NCBI RefSeq assembly: GCF_004000255.1
Contig: NZ_RCIQ01000023.1
Span: 1 to 64,000 of the forward strand
DNA from: Nioella ostreopsis
GTDB taxonomy: Bacteria; Pseudomonadota; Alphaproteobacteria; Rhodobacterales; Rhodobacteraceae
DNA length: 64,000 nt
Direction of reading: 5' to 3'
The notes below the pieces were generated by a model. It had not been told where the DNA came from. It made no database searches and was given only the letters and a program-made list of their open reading frames with translations. Positions within the stretch are counted from its first letter, which is position 1. Each line of letters begins with the position of its first letter. The translations under genes and the position numbers were made by a program. Shown here piece by piece: positions 1 to 8,177 of this stretch.

Positions 1-1540
1 TGTCGGAGGTCCCGTCGCCGGTCAGATCGCTTTCGGGGGCGGTCTCCGGTTCCGGAAGCGCGGCGGGAACGCGGGTCAGCGCGATCAGGTTCTGCGTCAG
101 CACCTGATGAGGTGCCAGCGGAAGCCCGTCATGGGACTGGATGCGCAGCTCTTCCGTGCCGAAGCGCAGCACTGCGCCGTCGCTGGTCGCGGTGAACTCG
201 ATCTGTCCCAGATTGCGCAGCATCGGCCAGGCGGTCAGGTCGATCCGGTCCTGCGAAGGGTTGAAATCGCGGATCTCGTCATGGGTTCCATCCGCCTCCA
301 TGACGAAGACATCGCGCCCGGCCCCGCCGGTCAGCGTATCCTGGCCAGAGCCATCCATCAGCACATCGTCACCCCCGCCGGCCTCGATCATGTCATCCCC
401 CGCGCGCCCGGCAAGCACCTCGCCCGCGTCGGTTCCCGTCAGGATGTTGGCTCCCGAGCCGCCGAGACGGGTTGTTCCGGTCGGGCCGGGATCGACGGTG
501 AACTGGGTGATCCCGGTTTCGGTCCCGCTGCCCACAAAGACCTGCAACCGATTGTCCACCGCGGCGGCCCCGATGGCCGAGACATTTTCAAGCGTGGTGG
601 TGAAGCGGTCGGCAATGGTGTCGTGCAAGAGCAGGCGACCGCCCGGCAGCAACTCGAAGAAGCTGACGCCATCATCCGCGCCCCCCGCAATGACGAAGGC
701 GCGGTCATCAAGCATGACGGTTTCCAGCGATGTCACATGCTGAAAGCGTGTGGTCAGATCGTCGATGATGTGATCGACCGGGCTGAGCGTTCCGTCGGGG
801 TCCATGCGCAGCACGCTGATGGACGAGCTGTCGCGTGCCGCCACGATCACGTAGTGACCATCGGCGAGGCTGATATGGTCCATGGTGCTGATCCCGGCGA
901 CGCCAAGCCCCTGATCCACGCCACAGACGCCGCCTTCGGTCAGGGCGCCGGTGCCGTCGACCCGGTAGCTGCGGACATGCTGGCCATCGGCATCGGCCAT
1001 GACGAGGTATTGCGAGGCCCCGATATCTGCGCGGGCGAGCCCCGCCACATTGGCGGGGGAGGCCGAGGTTTCGACAACCGCGAGACTGCCATCGGGGCCC
1101 ACCCGGAAGGCATCGAGCGCTCCGCTATCGGCATCGGTGCAGTAGAGGTAGCTTTCCTGCCCGATCTGCATCTGGACGAGGCTGTGCATGGCGGCGGTCT
1201 CACCTGACAGGGTCAGGGCGGTGCCGGTCATGCGACCCTCGCTGTCGAGGGTATAGAGCCGGGTGGAATCCTCCTGCGGGGCGAGGGTGACGACATAGGA
1301 TTCGCCGCCCAGTGACAGGAAATCGATCCGGTCCGTGTCGGTGGATAATGTCTGGTGATCGGTCAGCGTGGCGCCGTCAGTTCCGGTGACGGTGAAGGCG
1401 GAGATGGCCGCGCCCGACCGGCTGGTCGCATAGAGGACCTGTTCGCCGGACTCCGCGATGCGGACATCCAGATCCGTTATACCCGTCAGATAGGTGTCGA
1501 CGTCGCGTTCAAGCAGCGCAACGTAACTCAGTACCGGCAT
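1..1540 (-). CDS. RTX (haemolysin-type Ca-binding) protein with N-terminal beta-propeller, 3' end outside window
   Basis: Reading leftward the frame is open from the ATG at 1540 to the window edge, at least 513 codons. Roughly residues 1-330 show repeated short blades of the kind GQHVRSYRVDGTGALT and SSISVLRMDPDGTL, which is a lactonase/LVIVD-like beta-propeller pattern. Residues about 350-425 carry glycine/aspartate nonapeptides (GSGANILTG, GRAGDDMIE, GGGDDVLMD, GGAGRDVFV) typical of RTX calcium-binding repeats, then a DFNPSQDRIDL motif that closes such blocks. Proteins with these repeats are usually exported by type I secretion using a C-terminal signal; that part lies outside the window. 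In-frame ATGs at 1579 and 1582 are alternative starts, and none has a strong ribosome site. The role is unknown; an extracellular adhesin or enzyme is possible. Confidence 0.8.
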   Translation of the reverse strand, partial: MPVLSYVALLERDVDTYLTGITDLDVRIAESGEQVLYATSRSGAAISAFTVTGTDGATLTDHQTLSTDTDRIDFLSLGGESYVVTLAPQEDSTRLYTLDSEGRMTGTALTLSGETAAMHSLVQMQIGQESYLYCTDADSGALDAFRVGPDGSLAVVETSASPANVAGLARADIGASQYLVMADADGQHVRSYRVDGTGALTEGGVCGVDQGLGVAGISTMDHISLADGHYVIVAARDSSSISVLRMDPDGTLSPVDHIIDDLTTRFQHVTSLETVMLDDRAFVIAGGADDGVSFFELLPGGRLLLHDTIADRFTTTLENVSAIGAAAVDNRLQVFVGSGTETGITQFTVDPGPTGTTRLGGSGANILTGTDAGEVLAGRAGDDMIEAGGGDDVLMDGSGQDTLTGGAGRDVFVMEADGTHDEIRDFNPSQDRIDLTAWPMLRNLGQIEFTATSDGAVLRFGTEELRIQSHDGLPLAPHQVLTQNLIALTRVPAALPEPETAPESDLTGDGTSD

Positions 1541-1756
1541 TCCCAGCCCCAGCCAAGCAGGGCCCCCACAGCTGAGCATCATGCCGAAACGGCGTTAACA
1601 CTCGGTCAGGACTTTATGGCGCGGGCAGGGCGCTTGCCGTGAAGTTTCTGAAAAATGCACGAGGCCGAGGCAAGGGATGCGGGGGGGCAGGCGGGGGGTG
1701 GCTTTGCTGTCTAGCGACACGGCACGACAGGCGGTGTCGGGTGGGTCTGGCAGGTC

Positions 1757-1783
1757 CCGAAACGCCTCAGTCCGGCGTTTCGG
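1757..1783. terminator. Perfect 10-bp hairpin over the stop of the 73-aa gene
   Basis: CCGAAACGCC (1757-1766) pairs perfectly with GGCGTTTCGG (1774-1783) around a 7-nt loop that contains the stop codon of the leftward small gene. There is no clear U-run, so it may act as an mRNA 3'-end stabiliser rather than a classical intrinsic terminator. Confidence 0.4.
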
Positions 1784-1988
1784 CCCCGTATTCCACCAGT
1801 CGCTTGCGCAGGCAATCCGCCTCTGGCACCCCGGCCTCCAACGCATAGACATAGGCATGCGTCAGGTAGAAATTGCGCGCGACAACGGAACGGGCCGCCC
1901 CCGACGCCTCTTGATAGAGCTGGATCAGCGCCCCCCGGTCATCCACCGCGTGGGCTTCCAGAAGGCGCCGGTCGAGATCCTCAAGCAT
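1767..1988 (-). CDS. Small 73-aa protein coupled to the Rieske oxygenase
   Basis: A 73-residue acidic, helical-looking protein (MLEDLDRRLLEAHAVDDRGAL and so on) starts at the ATG at 1988 inside the last codons of the upstream Rieske gene, overlapping it by 8 bp (1981-1988). That overlap implies translational coupling and a shared operon. A longer open frame reaches back into the Rieske gene but has the composition of an out-of-frame reading, so I start at the overlap ATG. I do not recognise the family. The position suggests an accessory subunit or small partner of the oxygenase. It has no signal peptide, membrane helix or metal motif. Confidence 0.65.
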   Translation of the reverse strand: MLEDLDRRLLEAHAVDDRGALIQLYQEASGAARSVVARNFYLTHAYVYALEAGVPEADCLRKRLVEYGAETPD

Positions 1989-3141
1989 CGCGCTCGGTCC
2001 GCAGGGCCGCGACCTTGCCAGCCACCCAGTCGTGGAACAGATGCGTCGGTCCGTCCATTGCGGGTGAGAAGCGGCCGCCGTCGAAGCCCGGCGCGCTGCG
2101 GCCTTTCTGCATGCCCTCGACGACGAAAATGTCTTCGACGAAGACCGTCTTCCATTGCGTCGCGTTCTTCTGGCGCAGGGCAGCATCCGTGTCGGGCTGC
2201 GCGTAATACAGATGTACATGCTCGCGCGTTTGCATGTGGCTGACCGGTTCCAGAACGATGGCAAAGGCATGGTCGCGCTGCACGCCGAGCAGCACGTTGG
2301 GATAGACCGCGACGTATTCACCGCCCGCATCCCAGAAATCGGGAAGACCGTCGAAATCGGGGAATTTCTCGCCATCCTGCCCTTCGAGCTGGCGATAGAC
2401 ATAGGTGCCCTGACCCGAATAGTTGCCGGGCGATTCAATGTGGTAGTGATCTTCCAGCCGCGAATAGCTGTTCAGGCCCGGATGGACCCAGGGCAGGTGA
2501 TAGCTTTCGCAGTAGTTCTCGACCGCAAGCTTCCAGTTGGTCTGCACGTCCAGCGTGAACCAGCTGTCCCATCCGCCATGGTAGAGCGGCTTTTCCACGT
2601 CGCTCCAGCGGCTCAGCAGATCGGCATGGACCTCTTCGAACGGAGCGGCATCGCCCGAGAGGTTGATGAACACCACGTCGCGCCACACATGGCTGCGCAC
2701 CTCGATCAGGCCAAGATCGGAGCGGTTCATCTGCGGGTGGCTGTTTTGCCCCGGCCCGCCCACATGGGGGGTGGACACAAGACGTCCGTCCTTGGAATAG
2801 CACCAGCTGTGATAGGGGCAGCGGATCGCGCCTTCGATCTTGCGGGGTTCCTCGACAAGGATCATGCCGCGATGGCGGCAGATGTTTTCAAAGACGCGCA
2901 GGGTGCCGTCCTTGTCGCGCACCAACAGCAGGGGCTGGCCGAGAAACTCGATCGGTTTGCAGTCCGAGGGTTCGGGCACATCGGCGCCCACGGCCAGACC
3001 GGCCCACGTGCGACGCAGAACGGCCTCGTTTTCCTCGGCGATGGTGGCGGGGTCGATGTAGTGGCTGTTGGGTAGGCCCCGCGCGGCTTCGATGGGGGCG
3101 CGGACGGCGTCCAGCACGTTGAGTTCACGATCCTTAGGCAT
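1981..3141 (-). CDS. Rieske [2Fe-2S] aromatic-ring-hydroxylating-type oxygenase, alpha subunit
   Basis: A 386-residue oxygenase component. The Rieske cluster ligands are visible as C-R-H-R-G followed by C-P-Y-H-S-W at about residues 85-110. The mononuclear iron site appears as NYCESYHLPWVHPG, with the usual two histidines, near residue 210. The alpha-subunit length and both motifs fit Rieske mono/dioxygenases such as those acting on aromatic rings or on quaternary amines like glycine betaine and carnitine; the substrate cannot be told from sequence. The start at 3141 is chosen for the GGGAGG ribosome site just upstream; the frame stays open to 3243 without one. No reductase or ferredoxin gene is adjacent, so electrons must come from elsewhere. 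The gene ends by overlapping a 73-aa open frame. Confidence 0.88.
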   Translation of the reverse strand: MPKDRELNVLDAVRAPIEAARGLPNSHYIDPATIAEENEAVLRRTWAGLAVGADVPEPSDCKPIEFLGQPLLLVRDKDGTLRVFENICRHRGMILVEEPRKIEGAIRCPYHSWCYSKDGRLVSTPHVGGPGQNSHPQMNRSDLGLIEVRSHVWRDVVFINLSGDAAPFEEVHADLLSRWSDVEKPLYHGGWDSWFTLDVQTNWKLAVENYCESYHLPWVHPGLNSYSRLEDHYHIESPGNYSGQGTYVYRQLEGQDGEKFPDFDGLPDFWDAGGEYVAVYPNVLLGVQRDHAFAIVLEPVSHMQTREHVHLYYAQPDTDAALRQKNATQWKTVFVEDIFVVEGMQKGRSAPGFDGGRFSPAMDGPTHLFHDWVAGKVAALRTERDA

Positions 3142-3262
3142 GTCATCCCTCCCGCTCGGTCCCAAAGACAATGGACCGGGGATAGGGCGTAATGGCCAGC
3201 TCGTCTTGCCTGTGCGCGACAGGGGAATGACGGAAATTGACACAGGTGTCGGGTTTGTCCCG

Positions 3263-3784
3263 TCAATCCAGAAGGAAGGTCACCGGCGCGCCGGGCGGCA
3301 GGTTCAGCCGCTCGCGCAGGGCCGCGCGGGCGCGCGACAGGCGAGAGGTGACCGTGCCCTCGGACAGGCCGGTGCGGATAGCGATCTGGGCGTAGGACAG
3401 CCCATCGACGGCGCGCATGCGGATCAGCGCGGCCTGCTCTGCGGGCAAGCTGTCCAGTGCCGCAAGCGTTTCGGCGCAGGCCAATCGGGCGGGCAGGGTG
3501 TTGCCGGCCACCGGATCGGGCAGATGCTCGTCCAAGCTTTGATCGGGCAGGGCCGCCCCACGGTCGCGCAGCCGATTGCGCAGGGCGGAAAACGCATAGG
3601 CGCGCAGATCGTCGATGGCGGGTTCGGCCGGGTCGGTCATTCGAGACCAGAGCCGCAGAACGATGTCCTGCACCATGTCCTCGGCGGCCGCCCGGTCGCG
3701 CAGCAGGTAGCGGGCCAGTCTCAGAAGGTCTGGCAAAAGGGCCTCCAGCTGGATGGCGGCCTTGGTGGGGATTGGGCGTGTCAT
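3263..3784 (-). CDS. ECF-type RNA polymerase sigma factor
   Basis: A 173-residue sigma-70 family protein of extracytoplasmic-function size. Region 2 is seen as AAEDMVQDIVLRLWSR near residues 38-53, and region 4 as GLSYAQIAIRTGLSEGTVTSRLSRAR near residues 130-155, a helix-turn-helix that would read the -35 element. The start at 3784 (MTRPIPTK) follows the typical length of the family; an extended frame upstream is arginine-rich and looks non-coding. It is divergent from an EF-hand gene with 271 bp between them. No anti-sigma gene with a zinc motif or membrane helix lies next to it, which is unusual for this family. The sigma factor may instead be controlled by the exported EF-hand protein or at transcription. 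Confidence 0.88.
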   Translation of the reverse strand: MTRPIPTKAAIQLEALLPDLLRLARYLLRDRAAAEDMVQDIVLRLWSRMTDPAEPAIDDLRAYAFSALRNRLRDRGAALPDQSLDEHLPDPVAGNTLPARLACAETLAALDSLPAEQAALIRMRAVDGLSYAQIAIRTGLSEGTVTSRLSRARAALRERLNLPPGAPVTFLLD

Positions 3785-3961
3785 GGCGCAACGAAAGGGG
3801 CGGAGCACCGGGCAAGGCAATCTCATTGTTCTGCCGGTCTCTGCGCGGGCCGCTCCTCGCCGCCGGTCGGCGGGGTTTCGCACGGGTTTTTGCCCTTGGC
3901 GGCTTGTTGCGCATGTCAGGCCGGGTTTTGGGCCTTCCGCCGCGCAGGGTACGGCCGCGAT

Positions 3962-3986
3962 GGAAGGAATGCTCGGTCTGGCCGTC
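3962..3986 (+). promoter_or_regulatory. Candidate ECF-type promoter for the EF-hand gene
   Basis: GGAA at 3962-3965 and CGTC at 3983-3986 are separated by 17 bp, which resembles the GGAAC / CGTC elements of many alphaproteobacterial ECF promoters. The position is 70 bp upstream of the EF-hand start. The -35 element is incomplete, so this is only a suggestion that the divergent sigma factor drives this gene. Confidence 0.3.
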
Positions 3987-4055
3987 CTGTTCTGTGAGGC
4001 GCGGGGGACAGGCCCGGCCTTGCAACCAGGAACAGCTTGCGAAGGAGCAAGAGAC

Positions 4056-4328
4056 ATGACCTTTACTCATATCCTGCAACGAGGGATCTCCGGCATCATG
4101 GGCGCGGCCCTTGCCGGAGGCGCACTTTTGTTGGCGGCACTTGCCGCGCAGGGGGCACCGATGGATGCGGATGGCGACGGGCTGGTGACGCTCGAAGAGC
4201 TTCAGGCAGTGGTGCCCGAGGCCACGGAGGAGCTTTTCACCACCATCGACACCGATGACAGCGGCACGCTCGACCTGACCGAGGTGACCCGTGCCATCGA
4301 CATGGGTCTGCTGCCCGAAGACGCCTGA
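4056..4328 (+). CDS. Small exported EF-hand calcium-binding protein
   Basis: A 90-residue protein with an N-terminal hydrophobic segment (GIMGAALAGGALLLAALAAQG, about residues 12-33) that is either a signal peptide or a membrane anchor. Two EF-hand loops follow: DADGDGLVTLEE near residues 38-49 and DTDDSGTLDLTE near residues 65-76, with acidic residues at calcium positions 1, 3, 5 and 12. The ATG at 4056 has a GAAGGAG ribosome site 8 bp upstream. It sits divergently from the ECF sigma gene and may be part of its regulon or sensor. Function beyond calcium binding in the periplasm is unknown. Confidence 0.8.
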   Translation: MTFTHILQRGISGIMGAALAGGALLLAALAAQGAPMDADGDGLVTLEELQAVVPEATEELFTTIDTDDSGTLDLTEVTRAIDMGLLPEDA

Positions 4329-4404
4329 GGGGTGCAGCCCGTGGCGGCAGCGATCCGGCAGGCGGGGTGCGCAAGGCTGGACTGCGGGACAGCCGCCACG
4401 ACAA

Positions 4405-4433
4405 GGGGGCGCCGGAGTGTATCCGGCGCCCCC
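4405..4433. terminator. Hairpin between EF-hand gene and ilvH
   Basis: A 12-bp perfect inverted repeat, GGGGGCGCCGGA (4405-4416) with TCCGGCGCCCCC (4422-4433), lies between the converging EF-hand gene and ilvH. It can serve as a bidirectional terminator, although neither side has a long U-run. Confidence 0.6.
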
Positions 4434-4454
4434 GATTTGTGTCTTTCAGTGGGC

Positions 4455-5015
4455 TTACAGACCGCGCGCCATAGCCGCGACGCCGGTCCGGGCCATCCGA
4501 ACCTCGCCCAGGGGACGCATCAGATCGGCGAAGGCGTCGATCTTTTCCGGCGTGCCGGTCATCTCGAAGATGAAGCTTTCCAGCGTGCTATCCACCACAT
4601 TGGCACGGAAGATCTCGGCAATGCGCAGGCTTTCCACGCGGGATTCCCCCTTGGCGAAGACCTTGATCAGCGCCAGTTCACGGCTGACATGGGGGCCTTC
4701 CACGGTCAGGTCGGCCACCTCGTGCACGGGCACCATGCGTTCGAGCTGCATCTTGATCTGGTGGATCACCTGCGGAGTGCCGCTGGTCACGATGGTGATG
4801 CGAGACCGTCGCCCGGTGTGATCCACCTCGGCGACCGTCAGGCTTTCGATGTTGTAACCGCGACCAGAAAACAGCCCGATGACGCGCGCCAGAACGCCCG
4901 GTTCGTTTTCCACCAGAATGGCAAGGGTATGAACTTCCACCACATCGGACATGTGGCTGCGAAGGTCGTAGGCGGAGTGGCTGGAAGAGCCTTGTTCGAT
5001 ATTGAGCGGGGACAT
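4455..5015 (-). CDS. ilvH: Acetolactate synthase small (regulatory) subunit
   Basis: A 186-residue protein with an N-terminal ACT domain (HTLAILVENEPGVLARVIGLF, about residues 29-49) and the GRGYNIESLTVA motif of IlvH/IlvN. It binds valine and sets feedback inhibition of the catalytic subunit in the first common step of branched-chain amino acid synthesis. The ATG at 5015 has an AAGGAAG ribosome site. It is the last gene of a leftward operon and is separated from ilvI by an unrelated membrane-protein gene, which is not the usual arrangement. The first 21 residues before the ACT domain are a short extension. Confidence 0.95.
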   Translation of the reverse strand: MSPLNIEQGSSSHSAYDLRSHMSDVVEVHTLAILVENEPGVLARVIGLFSGRGYNIESLTVAEVDHTGRRSRITIVTSGTPQVIHQIKMQLERMVPVHEVADLTVEGPHVSRELALIKVFAKGESRVESLRIAEIFRANVVDSTLESFIFEMTGTPEKIDAFADLMRPLGEVRMARTGVAAMARGL

Positions 5016-5039
5016 GTGAACTTCCTTTCCCGAAAGCGG

Positions 5040-6245
5040 CTAGCGCGCCCGGCGGCGCGAGAGGAGGGTGGCCATCGCCAGGCCGAACGCGGCCAGGATG
5101 ACAGGCGAGACGAAGAGACGAACGGGAACTTGGGCTCCGGTCGTCAGGATTTGAAACAGGATATAGGGCGCGGCCCCCAGCATCAGAAGCAGGCCGAAGC
5201 CATAGCCGACCCAGCCCGGCGGCAGAGCATCGGCGCGAAGAAACAGCAACAGCGCCGGGGCCAGAAGCGCGGTTTCACCGTACCAGAGATAGGGCGCAGA
5301 GAGGAGCGTGGCAGTCAGCAGAACGGCCCCTTGCAGATCGGGACCGATCCGGTCCGATGACCACGCGAGCCAGACCGCGATGGCCGCAACCCCGGCCAGC
5401 CCCCATTGCAGGCCAAGCGCCAGCGGTTCCGGCAGACCCAGTCCGACAAGGGCGGAATAGGCGCTGACCATGAAGTCGCCCTCGGCGATGCGGCTTCGCA
5501 CGACCTCCAGATGGGATTGGCCCATCTCGGCCATGGCGGACCAATAGTCGGGGCCGAAGACAAGGGTGGCAAGCGCGGCGAATGCCACGGCCACGCCAGC
5601 GCCGACGCCAATGGCCGTCCACTGGCGACCGGCCAGAAGCGCGATGGCCAGCATCAGCCCCAGTTGCGGCTTGATCGTCAGCAGCCCGCAGATGACCCCG
5701 GCAAGCACCGGCCACCCCGCCTGCAAGGCTGCGAGCACCGCCACCAGACCAGCGGCCCATAGCACTGACACTTGACCCAATAGCAGCGCGGGCAGCATCG
5801 CCGGGGCAAGAGCGATGGCCGCCCACAGGCCGCGATTTCCGGCCGCCAGCGGGCGGATCGCCAATAGGATGGCCAGGATCGACAGGCCCGTGAACACAAG
5901 CCACGCGGCGAAGAAAGACAGATGCCCAAGCGGCAATAGGATCAGCAGGAAGGTCGGGGGGTAGACCCAAGGCAGCCAGTCATCGCCGGCGATGCCGTGG
6001 ACCTCGATCAGCCGGGCCGGGTCGAACGCAGCCAGCGGGTCTCCGGCCACGGCCAACTGCGCGGCGGCCCAGAACACGCGGAAATCCACGTCGAAGCTGA
6101 CCGCTCCACCGGGCAGCACCAGGCGCCAGATGAAAAACAGCCAGATCGCCAGCAGCAAGATTGTCGAGCCCGCAAACAGCACCCCGGCCCGAAGGCCGGT
6201 GCGGCCTTCGAGTCGATCAAGTGCAGGCTGCGAGGGCCCGGTCAT
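5040..6245 (-). CDS. GT87/DUF2029-type polytopic membrane protein inside the ilv operon
   Basis: A 401-residue protein with about ten hydrophobic membrane segments. The first periplasmic loop contains VSFDVDFRVFWAAA, resembling the acidic loop motif of GT-C glycosyltransferases of the GT87/DUF2029 family, which use polyprenyl-phosphate sugars such as mannose. The ATG (6243-6245) overlaps the ilvI stop in an ATGA arrangement, and ilvH begins 24 bp after its stop. It must therefore be transcribed and probably translated with the ilv genes. Nothing in the sequence connects it to amino acid synthesis; likely roles are cell-envelope glycan or lipid glycosylation. The family call is moderate, the membrane topology is firm. 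Confidence 0.75.
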   Translation of the reverse strand: MTGPSQPALDRLEGRTGLRAGVLFAGSTILLLAIWLFFIWRLVLPGGAVSFDVDFRVFWAAAQLAVAGDPLAAFDPARLIEVHGIAGDDWLPWVYPPTFLLILLPLGHLSFFAAWLVFTGLSILAILLAIRPLAAGNRGLWAAIALAPAMLPALLLGQVSVLWAAGLVAVLAALQAGWPVLAGVICGLLTIKPQLGLMLAIALLAGRQWTAIGVGAGVAVAFAALATLVFGPDYWSAMAEMGQSHLEVVRSRIAEGDFMVSAYSALVGLGLPEPLALGLQWGLAGVAAIAVWLAWSSDRIGPDLQGAVLLTATLLSAPYLWYGETALLAPALLLFLRADALPPGWVGYGFGLLLMLGAAPYILFQILTTGAQVPVRLFVSPVILAAFGLAMATLLSRRRAR

Positions 6246-7996
6246 CAGACCAGAACCGCGCCGCCGGACTGAATTGCACCCTGCGTGTCGGCCTCGCCCA
6301 GAAGCATCTCGTTATGGGCCTTGCCCGACGGGATCATCGGGAAGCAGTTCTCGTGCTTCTCGACGAGGCAGTCGAAGATCACCGGGCCATCATAGTTCAG
6401 CATCTCCATGATCGCGTCATCGAGATCCTTGGGATCGGTGCACAGGATACCCTTGGCGCCGAACGCCTCGGCGAGTTTAACGAAATCGGGCAGCGCCTCG
6501 GACCAGCTGTGGCTGTAGCGTTCGCCATGCAGCAGTTCCTGCCACTGGCGCACCATGCCGAGCCGTTCGTTGTTCAGGATGAACTGCTTGACCGGCAGGC
6601 GGTACTGCACTGCGGTACCCATTTCCTGCATGTTCATCAGCCAGCTGGCCTCGCCCGCCACGTTGATGACCAGCGCGTCGGGATGGGCGATCTGCACGCC
6701 GATCGAGGCCGGGGTGCCGTAGCCCATCGTGCCCAGGCCACCCGAGGTCATCCAGCGATTGGGGTCGTTGAAGCCCAGGAACTGGGCCGCCCACATCTGG
6801 TGCTGGCCCACCTCGGTGCAGATATAACGGTTATGGTCCTTGGTCAGGGCCTCCAGCCGTTCCAGCGCGTATTGCGGTTTGATGGTGGTCTCGGAGGGTT
6901 TGTAGTCGAGACAGCGGGTCTTCTTCCACTCCTCGATCTGCGCCCACCACTGTTTGACCGCCGCCGAATTGGTCTTGCGGCCCCGGCTTTTCCAGATCCG
7001 CAGTAGGTCTTCCAGAACATGGCCCACGTCGCCCACAATCGGGAAATCGGCGTGGATGACCTTGTTGATCGACGAGGGGTCGATGTCGATATGGGCCTTG
7101 CGGCTGCCGGGGCTGAAATCGGCGATGCGCCCGGTGATCCGGTCGTCGAAGCGCGCACCGATATTGATCATCAGGTCACAGCCATGCATGGCAAGGTTGG
7201 CCTCGTAGAGACCGTGCATCCCCAGCATCCCGAGCCATTTGTCACCATTGGCGGGGTATGATCCCAGACCCATCAGGGTGGAGGTGATCGGGAATCCGGT
7301 GGCCTCGACCAACTCGCGCAGCAGCTGGTTCGCGGCGGGGCCGGAATTGATCACGCCACCGCCGGTATAGAAGACCGGGCGTTCGGCGGTTTCCATCGCC
7401 TCGACCAGAGCGGTGATGATGTCGGGGTCACCCTTCACGCGCGGCTGATAGTGCGATTTGGAAACCTTGGGTTTGTTCGTATATGTCCCCGTTGCGAACT
7501 GAACGTCTTTCGGGACGTCAATCAACACCGGACCCGGACGACCCGAGGTGGCGATGTGAAACGCCTCGTGAATGGTGCCCGACAGGTTGTCGGTTTCCTT
7601 CACCAGCCAGTTCATCTTGGTGCAGGGGCGGGTGATGCCCACGGTGTCGGCTTCCTGGAACGCGTCCGAGCCGATCATGAAGGTGGGCACCTGGCCAGTG
7701 AGGCAGACGATCGGGATCGAGTCCATCAGCGCATCGGTCAGGCCGGTGACGGCATTCGTCGCGCCGGGGCCGGAGGTCACCAGAACGACGCCGGGCTTGC
7801 CGGTCGAGCGGGCATAGCCTTCGGCCGCATGAACCGCGCCCTGTTCGTGGCGCACGAGGATGTGGCGGATCTCGTTTTGCTGGAAGATCTCGTCATAGAT
7901 TGGAAGCACGGCACCGCCGGGATAGCCGAATACGGTATCGACACCCTGTTCCTTCAGGGCTTCGACCACCATCCTGGCGCCGGTCATCTGGGTCAT
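6245..7996 (-). CDS. ilvI: Acetolactate synthase large (catalytic) subunit
   Basis: A 583-residue ThDP enzyme that condenses two pyruvates to 2-acetolactate, or pyruvate with 2-oxobutyrate, at the start of Val/Leu/Ile synthesis. The N-terminal pyrimidine-binding domain shows GVDTVFGYPGGAVLPIYDEI and RHEQGAVHAAEGYAR with the catalytic glutamate. The C-terminal PP domain shows GTMGYGTPASIGVQIA and AGEASWLMNMQE, then LNN. The usual GDG of the ThDP/Mg motif reads GEA here, a conservative change. The length is normal. It is the first structural gene after a leader-peptide attenuator and is followed with overlap by the GT87 gene and then ilvH. Confidence 0.96.
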   Translation of the reverse strand: MTQMTGARMVVEALKEQGVDTVFGYPGGAVLPIYDEIFQQNEIRHILVRHEQGAVHAAEGYARSTGKPGVVLVTSGPGATNAVTGLTDALMDSIPIVCLTGQVPTFMIGSDAFQEADTVGITRPCTKMNWLVKETDNLSGTIHEAFHIATSGRPGPVLIDVPKDVQFATGTYTNKPKVSKSHYQPRVKGDPDIITALVEAMETAERPVFYTGGGVINSGPAANQLLRELVEATGFPITSTLMGLGSYPANGDKWLGMLGMHGLYEANLAMHGCDLMINIGARFDDRITGRIADFSPGSRKAHIDIDPSSINKVIHADFPIVGDVGHVLEDLLRIWKSRGRKTNSAAVKQWWAQIEEWKKTRCLDYKPSETTIKPQYALERLEALTKDHNRYICTEVGQHQMWAAQFLGFNDPNRWMTSGGLGTMGYGTPASIGVQIAHPDALVINVAGEASWLMNMQEMGTAVQYRLPVKQFILNNERLGMVRQWQELLHGERYSHSWSEALPDFVKLAEAFGAKGILCTDPKDLDDAIMEMLNYDGPVIFDCLVEKHENCFPMIPSGKAHNEMLLGEADTQGAIQSGGAVLV

Positions 7997-8060
7997 TGCT
8001 CTTGCTCCTTCCAGCAGTTGCCCCTCATGGGCTGTCCTTGTGTTTCTCTGTCACCGTCGC

Positions 8061-8095
8061 AAAAAAAAGCCCCCGGTGTGACGGGGGCGCATGGG
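8061..8095 (-). terminator. ilv attenuator: terminator with overlapping antiterminator arm
   Basis: Read on the minus strand, GCCCCCG (8088-8082) pairs with CGGGGGC (8075-8069) and is followed by eight U residues (8068-8061), a textbook intrinsic terminator 65 bp before ilvI. Just upstream, CCCATGCGC (minus strand, 8095-8087) can pair perfectly with GCGCATGGG (8129-8121) inside the leader-peptide codons. That stem takes two bases of the terminator arm, and two further G-C pairs beyond one mismatch would take more. This is the 2:3 versus 3:4 switch expected for translational attenuation. Confidence 0.85.
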
Positions 8096-8113
8096 GTACC
8101 GATATGGTTGTCG

Positions 8114-8161
8114 TCACCGACCCATGCGCGCCTTTCCTACAAGTACGAGAATGCGGTGCAT
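8114..8161 (-). CDS. ilv leader peptide, 15 residues
   Basis: A short frame starts at the ATG at 8161 with an AAAGAGGAG ribosome site ending 6 bp before it and stops at TGA (8116-8114). The peptide reads MHRILVLVGKARMGR, with five consecutive branched-chain codons (Ile-Leu-Val-Leu-Val) at positions 4-8. It lies between the promoter side and the ilvI attenuator hairpin. Ribosome stalling on these codons when charged Ile, Leu or Val tRNA is scarce would expose the downstream arm that forms the antiterminator. This type of control is well established for proteobacterial ilv operons. Confidence 0.88.
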   Translation of the reverse strand: MHRILVLVGKARMGR

Positions 8162-8177
8162 TCGCGGGCTCCTCTTT

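Noticed and set aside
107-1207. 366-codon plus-strand frame opposite the RTX gene
   Set aside because: The minus strand shows coherent RTX and propeller repeats; the plus frame has none.
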